Assembly (NCBI GenBank): GCA_008828725.1
Contig: MEHQ01000481.1
Span: 64,004-128,003 of the forward strand
Direction of reading: 5' to 3'
From: Saccharina japonica
Lineage: Eukaryota; Sar; Phaeophyceae; Laminariales; Laminariaceae
DNA: 64,000 nt
Position numbers and translations under genes: made by a program. The notes below the pieces were generated by a model, which was not told the DNA's origin, did no database searches, and saw only the letters and a list, made by a program, of their open reading frames with translations. How positions within the stretch are numbered: the first letter of the stretch is position 1; the number at the start of each line of letters is the position of its first letter. Below are positions 42,281-53,319 of the stretch, in pieces.

Positions 42281-42526
42281 TAGAAGTAGAAATAGGGCAG
42301 AGACAGGCTGGGAATGCGGTTTCCGAATGGGTTTTGGCCGTTGAGGTTGCCTGCCACAGTGGGGGGCAAGTCAGCCGCGTATATCAGCTAGAATAGGAGA
42401 CGGGGGAGGTGGGAAGGGGGAAATGGATGGGGGGGGGGCGTCACAGTTTCACCCACCTCCCCCGTGGGCGACACGGACTACTAATGAACATGCATTTTTC
42501 GTGAAGAAGAGACCATAGTAGAAGAC

Positions 42527-42793
42527 TGTCTTGACAGTCTGGAGTTTGGTCGATCGGAGAGAAACATACCGGATAACGGGAATGGGGGTGTGTGGTTCCA
42601 GTATAAGGAGATACCTGGTACCTGGGGACGGCCAAACGGCAGCAGCCCAGTCATCGGTATGCATATACACTGGGCAGGCATACACACGCAGCAGCGTCAG
42701 TCCTGTTGCAACAGCAGCGGCGGCGGTGGTGAAAAGTTTGACGGCTGGAGTATATAGGGAAGTAATGATGCAGCAAGTGGTGTTCCTTCGATC
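42527..42793 (+). repeat. Direct repeat R2, right copy
   Basis: About 267 bp closely similar to 35624-35889, same orientation, starting TGTCTTGACAGTCTGGAGTT. Bases just before each copy also resemble one another, so the true repeat may extend a few bases left. Confidence 0.8.
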
Positions 42794-43199
42794 ATAATCT
42801 CCCACCCAACCACCCGATTGCGTTCATGAAGAGGAGACAAAAGTTGGGGCCTCAAGGACCCCCAAACTTCCGCAGAAAGAACTTTGATAAAACACGACTG
42901 GTGCACGCCTGGACCGGGGCTCACAAGATGTGTGTGCCTACTTTCAGCACCTACATCTATGAAACTGCGTGAAATGTTGGCCTTCAGTGCGGGAAGCATG
43001 GGTATTTCGAGTTTTCTGGTAACTCCCTAGTTTAAGTATACTATCAGCTGGGTGTAATCATTACTCGATATTGGCCCTACGCAGTCTGATCTCGAATATC
43101 TGAGAAATGATTTTACAGGACTGCCGTTCGAAGTTCCCTAAACCGGATCGTTCAGGTAAACACGTCACAAATACACACGTAATTTCTGACAAAAACGCC

Positions 43200-45940
43200 C
43201 GACGTTTGTGTTCTTGGCCTTTGTTTTGAGACCCGTGGTCGGTTGGGACAGCATTTCGCCTCTAACACTAGTCCTGAAACTTCAACTCAAACACCGGCGG
43301 TGGCATCCTCTACTAATTGCCACGAAGACTAGTATTATACAAAATACGTTGAGAACGCATTGTATACTATTGCATTTCTGCACAAAACTTGGTGTTGTTT
43401 AGCTTCAACCGGCTCGTTTTCTATACAGGTATATTCGATGAAGTGAAACCCCTGCAAGGCAAAGCGTCACACAGACAAGGAAGGGTTAATATCTAGAGTC
43501 ATTCTGTTGTTTTCATCATTAGTTTGGTATACTACTTCGCTCGACACGTTAAGATAAACAGAAAGTCAGTATAATCTAATGCATTGTATTATAATGGGTG
43601 TACTACTGTGTGTTACTAGCAGACTCATCCAACGGTAGGGGTGCAGCAGGAATTTGCTGAGCTCTTTACATGAGGAGCTCAGAATCTCACCCGAAACATG
43701 ACTTCGGAAACATTCGTTCGCGCAACCCGACCAAAACTTTCAATGCGGTAGTCCATAAACAAAGATACCAGAATATTATTAAGAGTGTCCGGTGGTTACT
43801 CACGCGGGGAGCTCAACCGGTCAGAAAATATGGAGCCAATAAATTTACCCCTACCGTGGGATTGCTCAGTAGTATACTGATAGCCTGAAGCTGGAGCCTA
43901 ATACATGGGTCGACAGAGCATATGTGAAAATTACACATTTCCAATTTAGGATAAATGATTACATGAAAAAACTGAAAAGCAGGGTGTCGTTGAATTTTAA
44001 GAACACTTTGTGTCGTCAGAAGCGACAATCGCAACTCACACTAAAGACCACCTCTGCCCGCCACCAACCCTCACACTTTCAATCTTCGAGGAGGGATCAT
44101 CCGACGCTGTACCACTGCTGTATTCCTTCTGCTTCTTCTGCTTCTTGTGCTCCCATAGTGGTGAGCCCCATCATCGTCTAGTTAAAGTCATACGATCCAA
44201 ACCAGTGAGGCGAAAAGAATACTCGCGCCATATTGAGGAGATGGGTATATCTGCCGTGTCTATCAATGCACGAAATGACGTCGGTTCACTGTAGTGTGTC
44301 ATAACTTCGAAGTATGTTATCTGATGCTTCCCCTTTCTCGGGGAGGTGATATTTCAGATGTTGTATTCATGGCTTCAAGACAGCGGCACTTGAGGGAGAG
44401 CCCCCAGGCGAGAAATATGTCGATGTTCCGGTACGGTCGCTCATTCTTCCTGCAAACTCAGAGAGAGTTTCGGTGACGTCCGCATGGATCTTCCTTAACG
44501 GCACACGCAGGTTGTGTGTATTCGACTCGTGGCCTACAACCACTACCATCATAACGAGTTGGCATGGATAGGTGCTATGTAGGCAAGAGGGCATCATGTA
44601 TGCACGAGAACCGCCAAACTCATTTGCGTGAAGCTGTGCGCTGTTTGACGGTAGCCACTGACGTCGGTGGAGTCACTCACTGCGTTATATTGACAAAACG
44701 TGCCCATCGTTGCCACAGTACTTCGAGGTGGTAGTTTGGAGGGTTTTGCTCGCAATGTTTGGTGTTGTTGAAAAACAATGAGCGTAAACCTTGCACATGG
44801 GTTGGTTTTAACCCAAGGCCGAAGGTGGTTGAGTACCTCAAGAGTTCACACGGTCCTGGACACGGGAGGCCACATCAACCCCCTTAAACCCTACATTGGA
44901 GGGCCGTTTTCGTTTTGGCTTCAGTTTTTTTCTTACTCCTACACGCATGCAGAGACTGCTCGATTACATGTCTATGGTGTCCATTCCTGATGTTTATCGG
45001 CTTGAGTCTCTCGTGCGTTTGCTCAAATATCATACCTGGTATCAGTCATGTAGGTACGCCGAGTATTTTGTTTCGAACGCACGATGGAAAAAACAAACAT
45101 CAACGAAAACACGTACACGCTCAACCTGGCTCAACGGCACTGACTACATCGACTACTTGGATAAACATATTGGACAATTTCTCCACTACAATAGCTCATG
45201 AGCCATTGGTTATTGTGCCGACAAAACACACTTTCGGCTTGAATGCAATTTGATTGAAACTACTGAGTAGCTATACATCTCTTGGTTAGAGACCAATCCC
45301 TTTGTGTTCTGTATCCTGGACGTGGGTCGTCTTTTTCGTCATCCCGACACTCTGCAAGAAGCAGTCTATGCCAGCTCGCGTCGCGTTCCGGGGCCGTGTG
45401 TTAGTTTCGTGTTATTGACAAGTATACCTGTTCTAGCTTCAAGCTCGTACATCAACTTGCGAATTTGAGTTTTGACGAAATCCTCGATTTAACAGCTATC
45501 GTTTTATAAATGTTGTGGTTGTGTATAGGCATCGGTCTACGGCATATACTATTTGATGCAGGTTAACTAAACGCACATACGTTCCAACGTTCACCTGGGC
45601 TTTTCGCGGTTCCAATCCCGCAGAACGCACTATTTTTGATACGAAGCACCACACACTCACTACGAGTATGCTGCGGCTGTGTTTTATTGACAACAACATG
45701 TTTTATCACAGTGCATCACTATAGATAACAATGTACGAATAGGTATGCGTCTATTATACCTACGTACCCAGCAAGAGGTACCCGTTATCCCGGTAATGGA
45801 AGTGCTGTTCTTACGGTTGTACAAACGGACATCCGCGCAAAGTGTTTACATACAGACATGCCTTGAAGTACCTGGAACCTTCTCGTCCTCACAATTAAAA
45901 TGTGTTTCTGAAAAACGATATTTCCTACGGAAAGAGCTGA
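43200..45940 (+). repeat. Large tandem repeat R3, unit 1
   Basis: First of three diverged copies of a 2.5-3.2 kb unit. Anchors in order: GAGACCCGTGG and CCTCTAACACTAGTC with CTCAAACACCGGCGG (about 43230), CATGGGTCGACAGAG (43905), CCCTTTCTCGGG (about 44330), GCCCCCAGGCGAGAAATATGTC (44400), TGTTTGACGGTAGCCACTGACG (44642), ACGCATGCAGAGACTGCTCG (44942). No open frame is conserved between units, so it looks noncoding or long decayed. Confidence 0.7.
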
Positions 45941-48900
45941 CTGCCTGGGTTTGAGGCCCGTGGGCAGTCGTCGTAACACATTTGCGCCGCTAACACCAGC
46001 CCTCGAACCTCAACTCAAAAACTGGCGATGTCACCCCCTGCCAATGTGCATGGCGACCAGTACTATACAAAATATTTTTTCTCATACGAGTAGGTACTGA
46101 AAGTGGCATGCCTGTCTGAAAAGATGTGGGCCTTTAGTTTTGAACCAGCTAGGTTCCTTATATCGGGTTACTCGATATACTGAAACGCCTGCAAACCATC
46201 GAACCACAAGTACAAGAAAGGGACTACAGTAGTATATTGTTTTTTTGTGATGACTTCATCAATGCTTGCATATCATATTTTTTTCTACACGTCATACCGA
46301 ACAGAGGGTCAGTATCATATGTATCAGTATGTATATGCTGTTGGGTGGCTTGTGTCTCATACTGGTAGCCTAATGCTCAAGCATGAAACATTGGTCGATA
46401 GGGGATATGCATGAGCACATAGTTGTACGTCTGGCTTAATGGCCACATGGGAAAACTGGAGAGCAGCGTGCCGTTGAAGGTCAAAACCCCCTCTGCCGTC
46501 GTAGTCGACAACCTAAACTCACCCTGAAGGCCTTCTCTGCACTACAACCACCCCTACACGTCCAATCGTCGAGGCGAGATAACCCAAGGATACACTGCTG
46601 CTACAACCCCTCTACGTTTCGGCTCCTATATCGGCGAAACCACTTTTGGGTGCGGATAGCGTCCGTGTATAACAGCCTGTTATGCGAAAATATTCCTCGC
46701 GGCGTAGAGGAGCCACGTCTTTCTATGTACAACACAACGATCGTGCAGTACAGTGCAGTATTATATTGAGTTGTTGTAAAGCCTCTCCCTTCTCGGGCGG
46801 CTGGGGTTTGTGATGCTCTACTTTGTGCCTGAAAAACAACAGCAGCGGCACTTATCGAGAGCCCTCAGGCGAGAAAGATGTCGATGTTCCGGCGCAGTTG
46901 TGCATTTTTTCTGCAGACCCGAAGGGAGGTCTGGTATCGTCCACACAGTCCTTGGTTTAATACACAAGCATCTTGTATGTTTTCGCCTCGTGGCTCGCAA
47001 TCAGTACCATGATACCGATTTGTGGTAGATGGGTGTCTTGTGTGCTCAACTAGGTAATTTTGGATTTTTGTTTCACGAGAGCGTCCCAACCTGCTTAAAT
47101 CAGGCTGCGCGCTGTTTGACGGTTGCCACCAAAGGTTTGGGGTTACTCGTTCCGCTAGAGTAGCACATCGTACGGCTCGTTGCTGTAGTTGTGCGTGGTG
47201 GTAGTTTGAAGGGTGTCACTAGCAGAAGTTCAGGCAAGCAAGTGTTTTTGTAAGCCATTGGACTAAGTCCTCGCACATGGAACGGTTGTCACCTAAGGCC
47301 AAAGGTATTCAAGCACCTCACGAGGGCGCGTGAATCTGAACCCTAGACGCCACACTAACCCCCTCGCTCTCTATACTGGAGAGTCGTTTGTGTTGTTGTC
47401 TTCTGGGTTTGCTCGTACTGTTATAAGCATGCGGAGGCTTCCCTAGTACCTGTCTCTGGCGTTCGTTGTTACTAATGCTCGGGTTGGAACTGTCGTTTTT
47501 CGTAAAAAGCGCACCAGTTACCACCGAGTTCATCGTTAAGAACGTGCGGTGAAAACAAATTAAGATATTTTCGTACGCTCAATGGCACTAACTACACTGT
47601 CTTACTCGGGTTGGAAGTGGGAATCGTTTATCCAGCACAATAACCCAAGAGTCAATAGTTTTGATGCCACATGAATTGCAACTACTGAGTACATACACGC
47701 ATCGTATTTCGTCCAGTAGTGGTGTCAATACGTCAACCCTAGCGGTACAAGGTAGATCACCACATTAAGGTTCTAAGATGTGTCAGCAGATAAGGCTTAC
47801 CCATATATATATTAATTATCACGGGTGTAGTGTCTACGCTTCAGTAGTGTTAGGAAGCGACAATTAGAAGCACGTATGTGTAATTTTTGCTGCATTGGGC
47901 TGCGTTATTTTAAATGAACTCAAAACAAGTTGGCCCCGTGTACTGTTTCATTATAGCTGCATATAAATATATGTGTATCACGACGTGACAGCTCGGCTCT
48001 TGGAGCTTTTGAAAGTGGATTTTGCACTTGATTTCGTGCCGAAATCGGGATATCTTTGAGTAGAGAGCAATCCTTGGTGCGACGTTTACTGGGCGTGCGT
48101 CAACATACTCTCCATAACGACACACCGCAAGGAGTAAAAAAGGCCGACTTGCGTTACGTCCCGGGACCGTGTGTTTGTTTCGTGTTATTGGCCAAAGCAA
48201 CTGATCTACCTTAAAGTTCATATATCGGCTTTCAAATACGAGCTTCGACGAAATGCTCGATCTGGCAGGTGTTGTTCTTATAATTCGAATTGCATATAGC
48301 AAGTCATCGGTCGATGGCACAGAAGCATAGATGCATATTGGCGGAACTTACAGCAGTGTTTAAACGTTTTCCAAGACGTGCCGCCGTTCCAATCCAGCAG
48401 GACTCAATCATCTTTAATCGGGGCCTAACGATTTTGCTATGATGCTGCTGTTTGTTGTTAACAAAATCGTTTTCTTATCAGGTTGTATTGTATCGAATAA
48501 CATCACAGGTATGCGCCAGGAATAAACACGTACAATTTTTCCTGTTAATGAAAGTGCCGTTCCCACTGTTTTACAAGCGGATATTGGGGCAATGATTTTA
48601 CCGACGTGCCTTAAGGGGCCCCTTCGGACTCGAAGTATAAACAACAAATAAAAAACAAATCCGTTTTTTGTTTTTCAGTCGCTATACCTTTCTGGCAAAT
48701 GTCTACCTTTTCATGACTCTCGACGGAAATCGATACTTTTCTTGCCCCAATGCATAGACTGCCGACTGGTGAGTAGTGTTAAATAGCGTAGGTAATGGTT
48801 AACATTTTTGTTTTCAGGAAGTGTAACGATTAGTCGCCTTCGGCATCACGAAAAGTGTCTCTTACTAAAACAATACTCGACAAACCCCTGGTACCCAAAT

Positions 48901-49205
48901 GCGAATTCGAAAAATTGGAGTTTCTCCAACTACTGATAATGTTTTACCTCAGATAATTGACCAGGACACCGAGCACTGGAAGGTAAACCTACGTGGGCCT
49001 CTAGTTCGGCCGGCCGTTGCGTCCTACGTGGCCACGGCATAGTGTAGATACCAAACAGTAGCATTAGATCAGTAGATAAGCCGTGTTTCGTAAGGAGTAC
49101 TGATATGATGGTGTTAGTATACCAGACATAGTATTGCTGCTGAGAAAAAGACGAAAAGCTTAGTTATCTCCGCAAGCACCTGACTGGTGTCTATGAACTT
49201 TGTTT
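45941..49205 (+). repeat. Large tandem repeat R3, unit 2
   Basis: Anchors matching unit 1: GAGGCCCGTGGGCAG and CGCTAACACCAGCCC (about 45952), CTTCTCGGGCGG (about 46790), GCCCTCAGGCGAGAAAGATGTC (46861), TGTTTGACGGTTGCCACC (about 47113). A further block near 48470-48620 corresponds to 45715-45860 of unit 1, which gives a period of about 2.75 kb there. Confidence 0.65.
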
Positions 49206-51330
49206 GATGCGGTGATATGGGAATATAGTTTCGCCGCTTACGCCATAGAATCTCATCCTTAAAGTGGATAACTGGCGCGTTACCCTCTACCAATGTTTAT
49301 GGCGACCACGAACATGTTGATACACACGAGAAGCGTACTGCAAGCGGCATGCATGTCTGACGAACCTTGCGTCGTTCAATTTGAGCCAGCTCATTTCCTA
49401 TACCGGTGTATTTGATAAAGTGAGACGCCAGCAAATCAACGTGTCACAAAGGCAAGAAATGATTAGGTATATTTTTGTTTTGTTGGCTCCATCAAAGATT
49501 GCATATCTGATTTTGTTGAACTTGTGAAAACAAACAGAAAGTCGGTATCATATATACTATGATATACTACTGGGTGTCCCTGTGAGTTAAACGAAGTACT
49601 ACTGGTAGCCTGAAACTGAAGCCGGTTACATGGGTCGACAGAGGATGTGCATACATAACATGTTTCCACTGCTGGGTGAATTATCACACTGAAAAACATG
49701 GAAAGCATAGTTCCGTTGAATTTTATAATACCCCGTGACTGTAGAAGGGACAATCTAAACTCACCCTCTTTGCGCTACACCCACCCCCACTCCTCCGATC
49801 TTACGGCGAGACTAACCTACGACATACCACTGTACTCATTCTGTATATTCTTCTTCCAGACTGAGTTGTGAACCAGCATCTGCGTCGACTAGAGTCAGAG
49901 GAATACAACCTGTGACTCGAAAACAATATTCGCGCCATAGAGGAGGTGCATATGGCGGCCGTGTCACACAATGTACGAAACGACGGCAGTGCAGTATGTT
50001 GTTATGTTGCTTGAAGGTTCTCCCTTCTCGGGCGGGGGTGGTCTCAGATGTAACACTATTGGACTGAAAACCAACAGCAGCGTCACGAAAGCCCTCAGGC
50101 GAGACATTTGTCAAATTTCTGACACATTCAGGCCTCCAATTTGCAAGCCCAGAGCGGGTCAGGGTAACGTCCGCACGGTCTTTCATTAATCGCACACGCA
50201 GGTTGTGTGTATTCGACTCGTGGCATACAATCACCACCATGATAACGAGTTGTCGTAGATCGGTGCTATGTGTGCTCAACTAGACAAGAAGGCATCGTGT
50301 ATTGCACGAGAACGTTCGAAACCGTCTGAGTGAAGCTGCGCGCTGTTTGACGGTTGCCGCTGACGTCGGTGGGGTCACGCGTTGCGCTTAATTGACAAAA
50401 CGTGCGGATCGTTGCCACAGTACTCTGCGGGGTGGTAGTTTGGAGGGTGTTACCTGCAATGTTTGAGGCTTTCCAAACACATTGGGCGTAAACCTTGCAC
50501 ACGGAATGTTTTCCAACTAAGGCCGAAGGTGGTCGAGAACGTTTAGAGGGCAAACGGGACCCCGGACGCCGCACCAACCCTTTCGCCCCCAATACGGGAC
50601 GGCCGTTTTGTTTTGTCTTCTATATTTGTTCTCATACTCTTACACGCATGCTGAGACTGCTCGATTACCTGTCCCTGGTGTCCATTCCTAATATGTATCG
50701 GCTTGAGCCTCTCTTCGTTTTTCCGAAATATCATACCTGGTACCATTTACTTATGTAGGCCGAGGTACGCTGTTTTGAACGCCCAGTGGAACAAACACAA
50801 ATCAATAAAAAATCACTTGTACGCTCAACGGCACTGACTACATTGACTACGTGGATACAACTTTGGACACATTTTTCAGTACCATAGCTTATGGGTCAAT
50901 GGGTATGGTGCCGATTGAAAACGCGTAAGGCTTGAAAAACATTGATTTGAACTAGTGGGTAGCTAAACATATCGCATTTGTCCAGTAGTGATGTCAACAC
51001 TAGTGGTAGAAGGTAGCTCATCACCATTGGACTCAACACCGTGTTTGTGCAGATGAAGGTTTCGATCTTAACTTCGACGGGCAGGGTGACGATACTTCAG
51101 TAGTGTTTTGGAAGCAATGAACATAACATGCTTATCGTTTTGCTTATACGGGCTTCGTCTTTGCAAGAAAACTCAGCGCAAGTTTGCCTTGTGTATTTGC
51201 TCAATATAGCTACTTATAAATATATGTATCATGACGTAAGATGTCGGCTTTCAAGAGCTTTAGAAGTCGATTTTGGACCTAGATGTGCACGGGTATATGT
51301 TTCGTGGTTGTTTGTGTGTGTTTGGTTTGC
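49206..51330 (+). repeat. Large tandem repeat R3, unit 3
   Basis: Anchors: TTTCGCCGCTTACGCC (about 49227), CATGGGTCGACAGAGGATGTGC (49629), CTTCTCGGGCGG (50023), GCCCTCAGGCGAGACATTTGTC (50091), TGTTTGACGGTTGCCGCTGACG (50345), ACGCATGCTGAGACTGCTCG (50643). It ends near a TCGGCTGTTGAGGTTGTCTGTC block (51333) that resembles GGCCGTTGAGGTTGCCTGCC at 42335, a sequence beside the YR element, so the triple repeat sits between two related sequences. Confidence 0.65.
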
Positions 51331-51704
51331 TTTCGGCTGTTGAGGTTGTCTGTCAAGGGGTGGCAGATCAGCTGCGTACAACAAACCGGAAGAGGGGGAT
51401 TTTAGCTCACACATCTAAGGAGGTTAGTCTGACAGTGAGCGGGCAGATCTGAGCAAATCTATGGGCTATGACCCTCCAAAAAACGCGAACATCGTAATAA
51501 AGAAAAAATCGTCCTCGAGCAAATATCTGCATTCTACGCACAGCAGTTACAGCAGTATGTCTTATCTACAGCAGTGCTACTCTATTACTGGGGACCATAG
51601 CAAATAGGACCTACGGTACGCACAAAAACCTATACATTCTGATACATTTACCTATCACTATTTAGTCCTATTTACTCTGCTCCCCCGTAATGCTGTACCA
51701 GGTA

Positions 51705-52286
51705 TTAAAAAATAATGCAAGCCAAGGTATAAAACATAGCATAGAACGCAGTGCGAGCATAATAGTAATAATCGGTGGTATCCTTACCGGCAATCGTCTT
51801 CAGGACCTCTCCCACCAGGTGGTGGACCTCCGTCACACGTCCCCCTGAGGCCTGCCCAGCGAGAGCTCCCTCGTGCGCGGGCACAGCGAGAGCATCATCC
51901 GCAGCGGTGGCAGCAGCAGCAGCAGCAGCAGAAGCGTTGGTAGTTCGCCTCTTGCCGATCCAACCCAGCAAGCCCGTCTTCTCTGTCTCCATCTCCCCCT
52001 TGCCCCCAGCAAAAGCAGCAGCAGCTGAGTTCTTGCTCATGCGGGAGACGCTCGTCCTCACCCAAGCCAGTGCGCCTTTCTTTCCCTTCGATATCTCGTT
52101 TACCTTGACCTCCTCCCCGATCATGACCAGCACTACCTTCTCCACCTCCTCCCCCACCATCACCACCACCACCTTCTCCCCCTCCTCCTCCTCCCCCCCC
52201 TTCCCGTTCCCCTCCCAGGTAGTCGTGACGACCTCCTCGGCACCATCACAACCAGCGGTCGTAGACACGGCCATGCGGGGGGTCAC
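51705..52286 (-). CDS. Possible gene or exon, unknown function
   Basis: A 193-codon frame. It has an acidic/Val-rich part (GEEVEKVVLVMIGEEVKVNE), a basic part (SKGKKGALAWVRTSVSRMSK), an alanine run encoded by CAG-type repeats, and then GRVTEVHHLVGEVLKTIAG. The coding-like character changes right at a good donor, GCCG|GTAAGG at about 51786-51791 on the - strand, after which the frame encodes tyrosine-rich, unlikely sequence. A spliced gene with an exon of about 51790-52286 is therefore reasonable. No family is recognised. Upstream (52300-52540) lie CAG and GAT repeats. Confidence 0.4.
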   Translation of the reverse strand: MTPRMAVSTTAGCDGAEEVVTTTWEGNGKGGEEEEGEKVVVVMVGEEVEKVVLVMIGEEVKVNEISKGKKGALAWVRTSVSRMSKNSAAAAFAGGKGEMETEKTGLLGWIGKRRTTNASAAAAAAATAADDALAVPAHEGALAGQASGGRVTEVHHLVGEVLKTIAGKDTTDYYYYARTAFYAMFYTLACIIF

Positions 52287-52320
52287 CCGCCTTGGCCGAC
52301 CTGATAACCCAACGTCGGAA

Positions 52321-52355
52321 ACAGCAGCAGCAGCAGACAGCAGTCCAGCGGTGGA

Positions 52356-52386
<31 letters not shown>

Positions 52387-52480
52387 GGGGCACACAGCAG
52401 CGCATAGAGCGTAGTCCGTCCGCAAAAAAGGAACGAGATGGCCGGTCGTGAACATGATGATGAGGATGAATGAGATGATT

Positions 52481-52536
<56 letters not shown>

Positions 52537-52537
52537 T
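52321..52537 (+). repeat. CAG tracts followed by a GAT tract
   Basis: CAG-rich runs at about 52321-52385 and a GAT run at about 52465-52524, just upstream (on the - strand) of the possible exon. These are length-variable microsatellites. Confidence 0.9.
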
Positions 52538-52960
52538 ATGGCACGCAATCTAAGCGCTGACTTCCATTCACGGCGAGCGTCGTGCACTCGACCGTAAACA
52601 CATGCGGAGCAGGCCAACAGCAATGCTGAGCGAGAGTGGATGCTACTACAGTAGTTTACGACCCCTACAGCTAGCTGTAGTTCCACAACGCGGCTTGTGC
52701 GGTGGTTCTGAAGAGGATGGCTTCGGGAGTGGGAGTAGAGCAGATTGGAGAGAAAACGCAGAAAATTGCCACATTATAGTTGAGGCACGACAAAGCTCAA
52801 CCGTGCTATTATACAGCACTACACTTCATGTACTGGTATACAGTATACAGTATACTGGCAGGAATGAAGAATAAAGCCAGCGCTTTGCGGTTTCATCTGA
52901 TGCTTCGTTGGAACCAGTTCCGTTCGTAATGCAGCAGTGCTGCTGCTGCACAATACAACA

Positions 52961-53055
52961 GTCACGACCTATGGGATATGACTGGTCACGACCTTGGGGT
53001 ATGGGTATGACCCTCCAACAACGTTTTTGGAGGGTCATACCCCATAGTTCGTGAC
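52961..53055. repeat. Long hairpin: perfect 16-bp stem
   Basis: GGGTATGACCCTCCAA (53003-53018) pairs perfectly with TTGGAGGGTCATACCC (53027-53042) across an 8-base loop. An outer arm, GTCACGACCTATGGG (52961-52975), pairs with 53041-53055 with one mismatch. A related CTATGACCCTCCAAAA is at about 51467. Confidence 0.85.
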
Positions 53056-53099
53056 ATAGACTACTACAGTAGCTGTACCACTCCACAGCAAGCAGTAAG

Positions 53100-53275
53100 G
53101 AGGTGTGTATGGCATTGCATTGTCTGCTCTGCCTACGTTTTGCAGCGTAGTATATCTGTGTCGCAGTTTTGTGACCACAGAAGAACTGGTATCTCTCTAG
53201 GATGAAGAATCGGCACAGACACTGGGTGTTCTGGATGTCGACGGGTGGAAAGGACGGTTTAATGTGAAGAACAAA
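53100..53275 (+). repeat. Dispersed repeat R1, copy 3
   Basis: Best-preserved partner of 19045-19201. It includes GTGTCGCAGTTTTGTGACC and ATCTCTCTAGGATGAAGAATC. See also 14165-14360. Confidence 0.7.
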
Positions 53276-53319
53276 CACACTGGTATCTATACGAGGAGCG
53301 CTAAACCGTGGTAATGACA

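Larger units (their letters stand above)
36771..42470 (+). mobile_element. YR-type (DIRS/Ngaro-like) retrotransposon copy D, degraded
   Basis: On the + strand, a repetitive N-terminal coding region is followed by RT sequence (about 39870-40200) and tyrosine-recombinase sequence (about 40430-40700). A second diverged recombinase end lies at 42140-42280. Frameshifts are present throughout, and the middle of RT plus any RNase H are missing or unrecognisable. Direct repeats R2 at 35624-35889 and 42527-42793 flank the region and might be part of its terminal structure. The low-A+T, G-rich + strand contrasts with its surroundings. Confidence 0.65.

Noticed and set aside
52246..52686. 146-codon - strand frame with poly-Ile and poly-Ala
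   Set aside because: It is made of GAT and CAG microsatellites. There is no support beyond the repeats.
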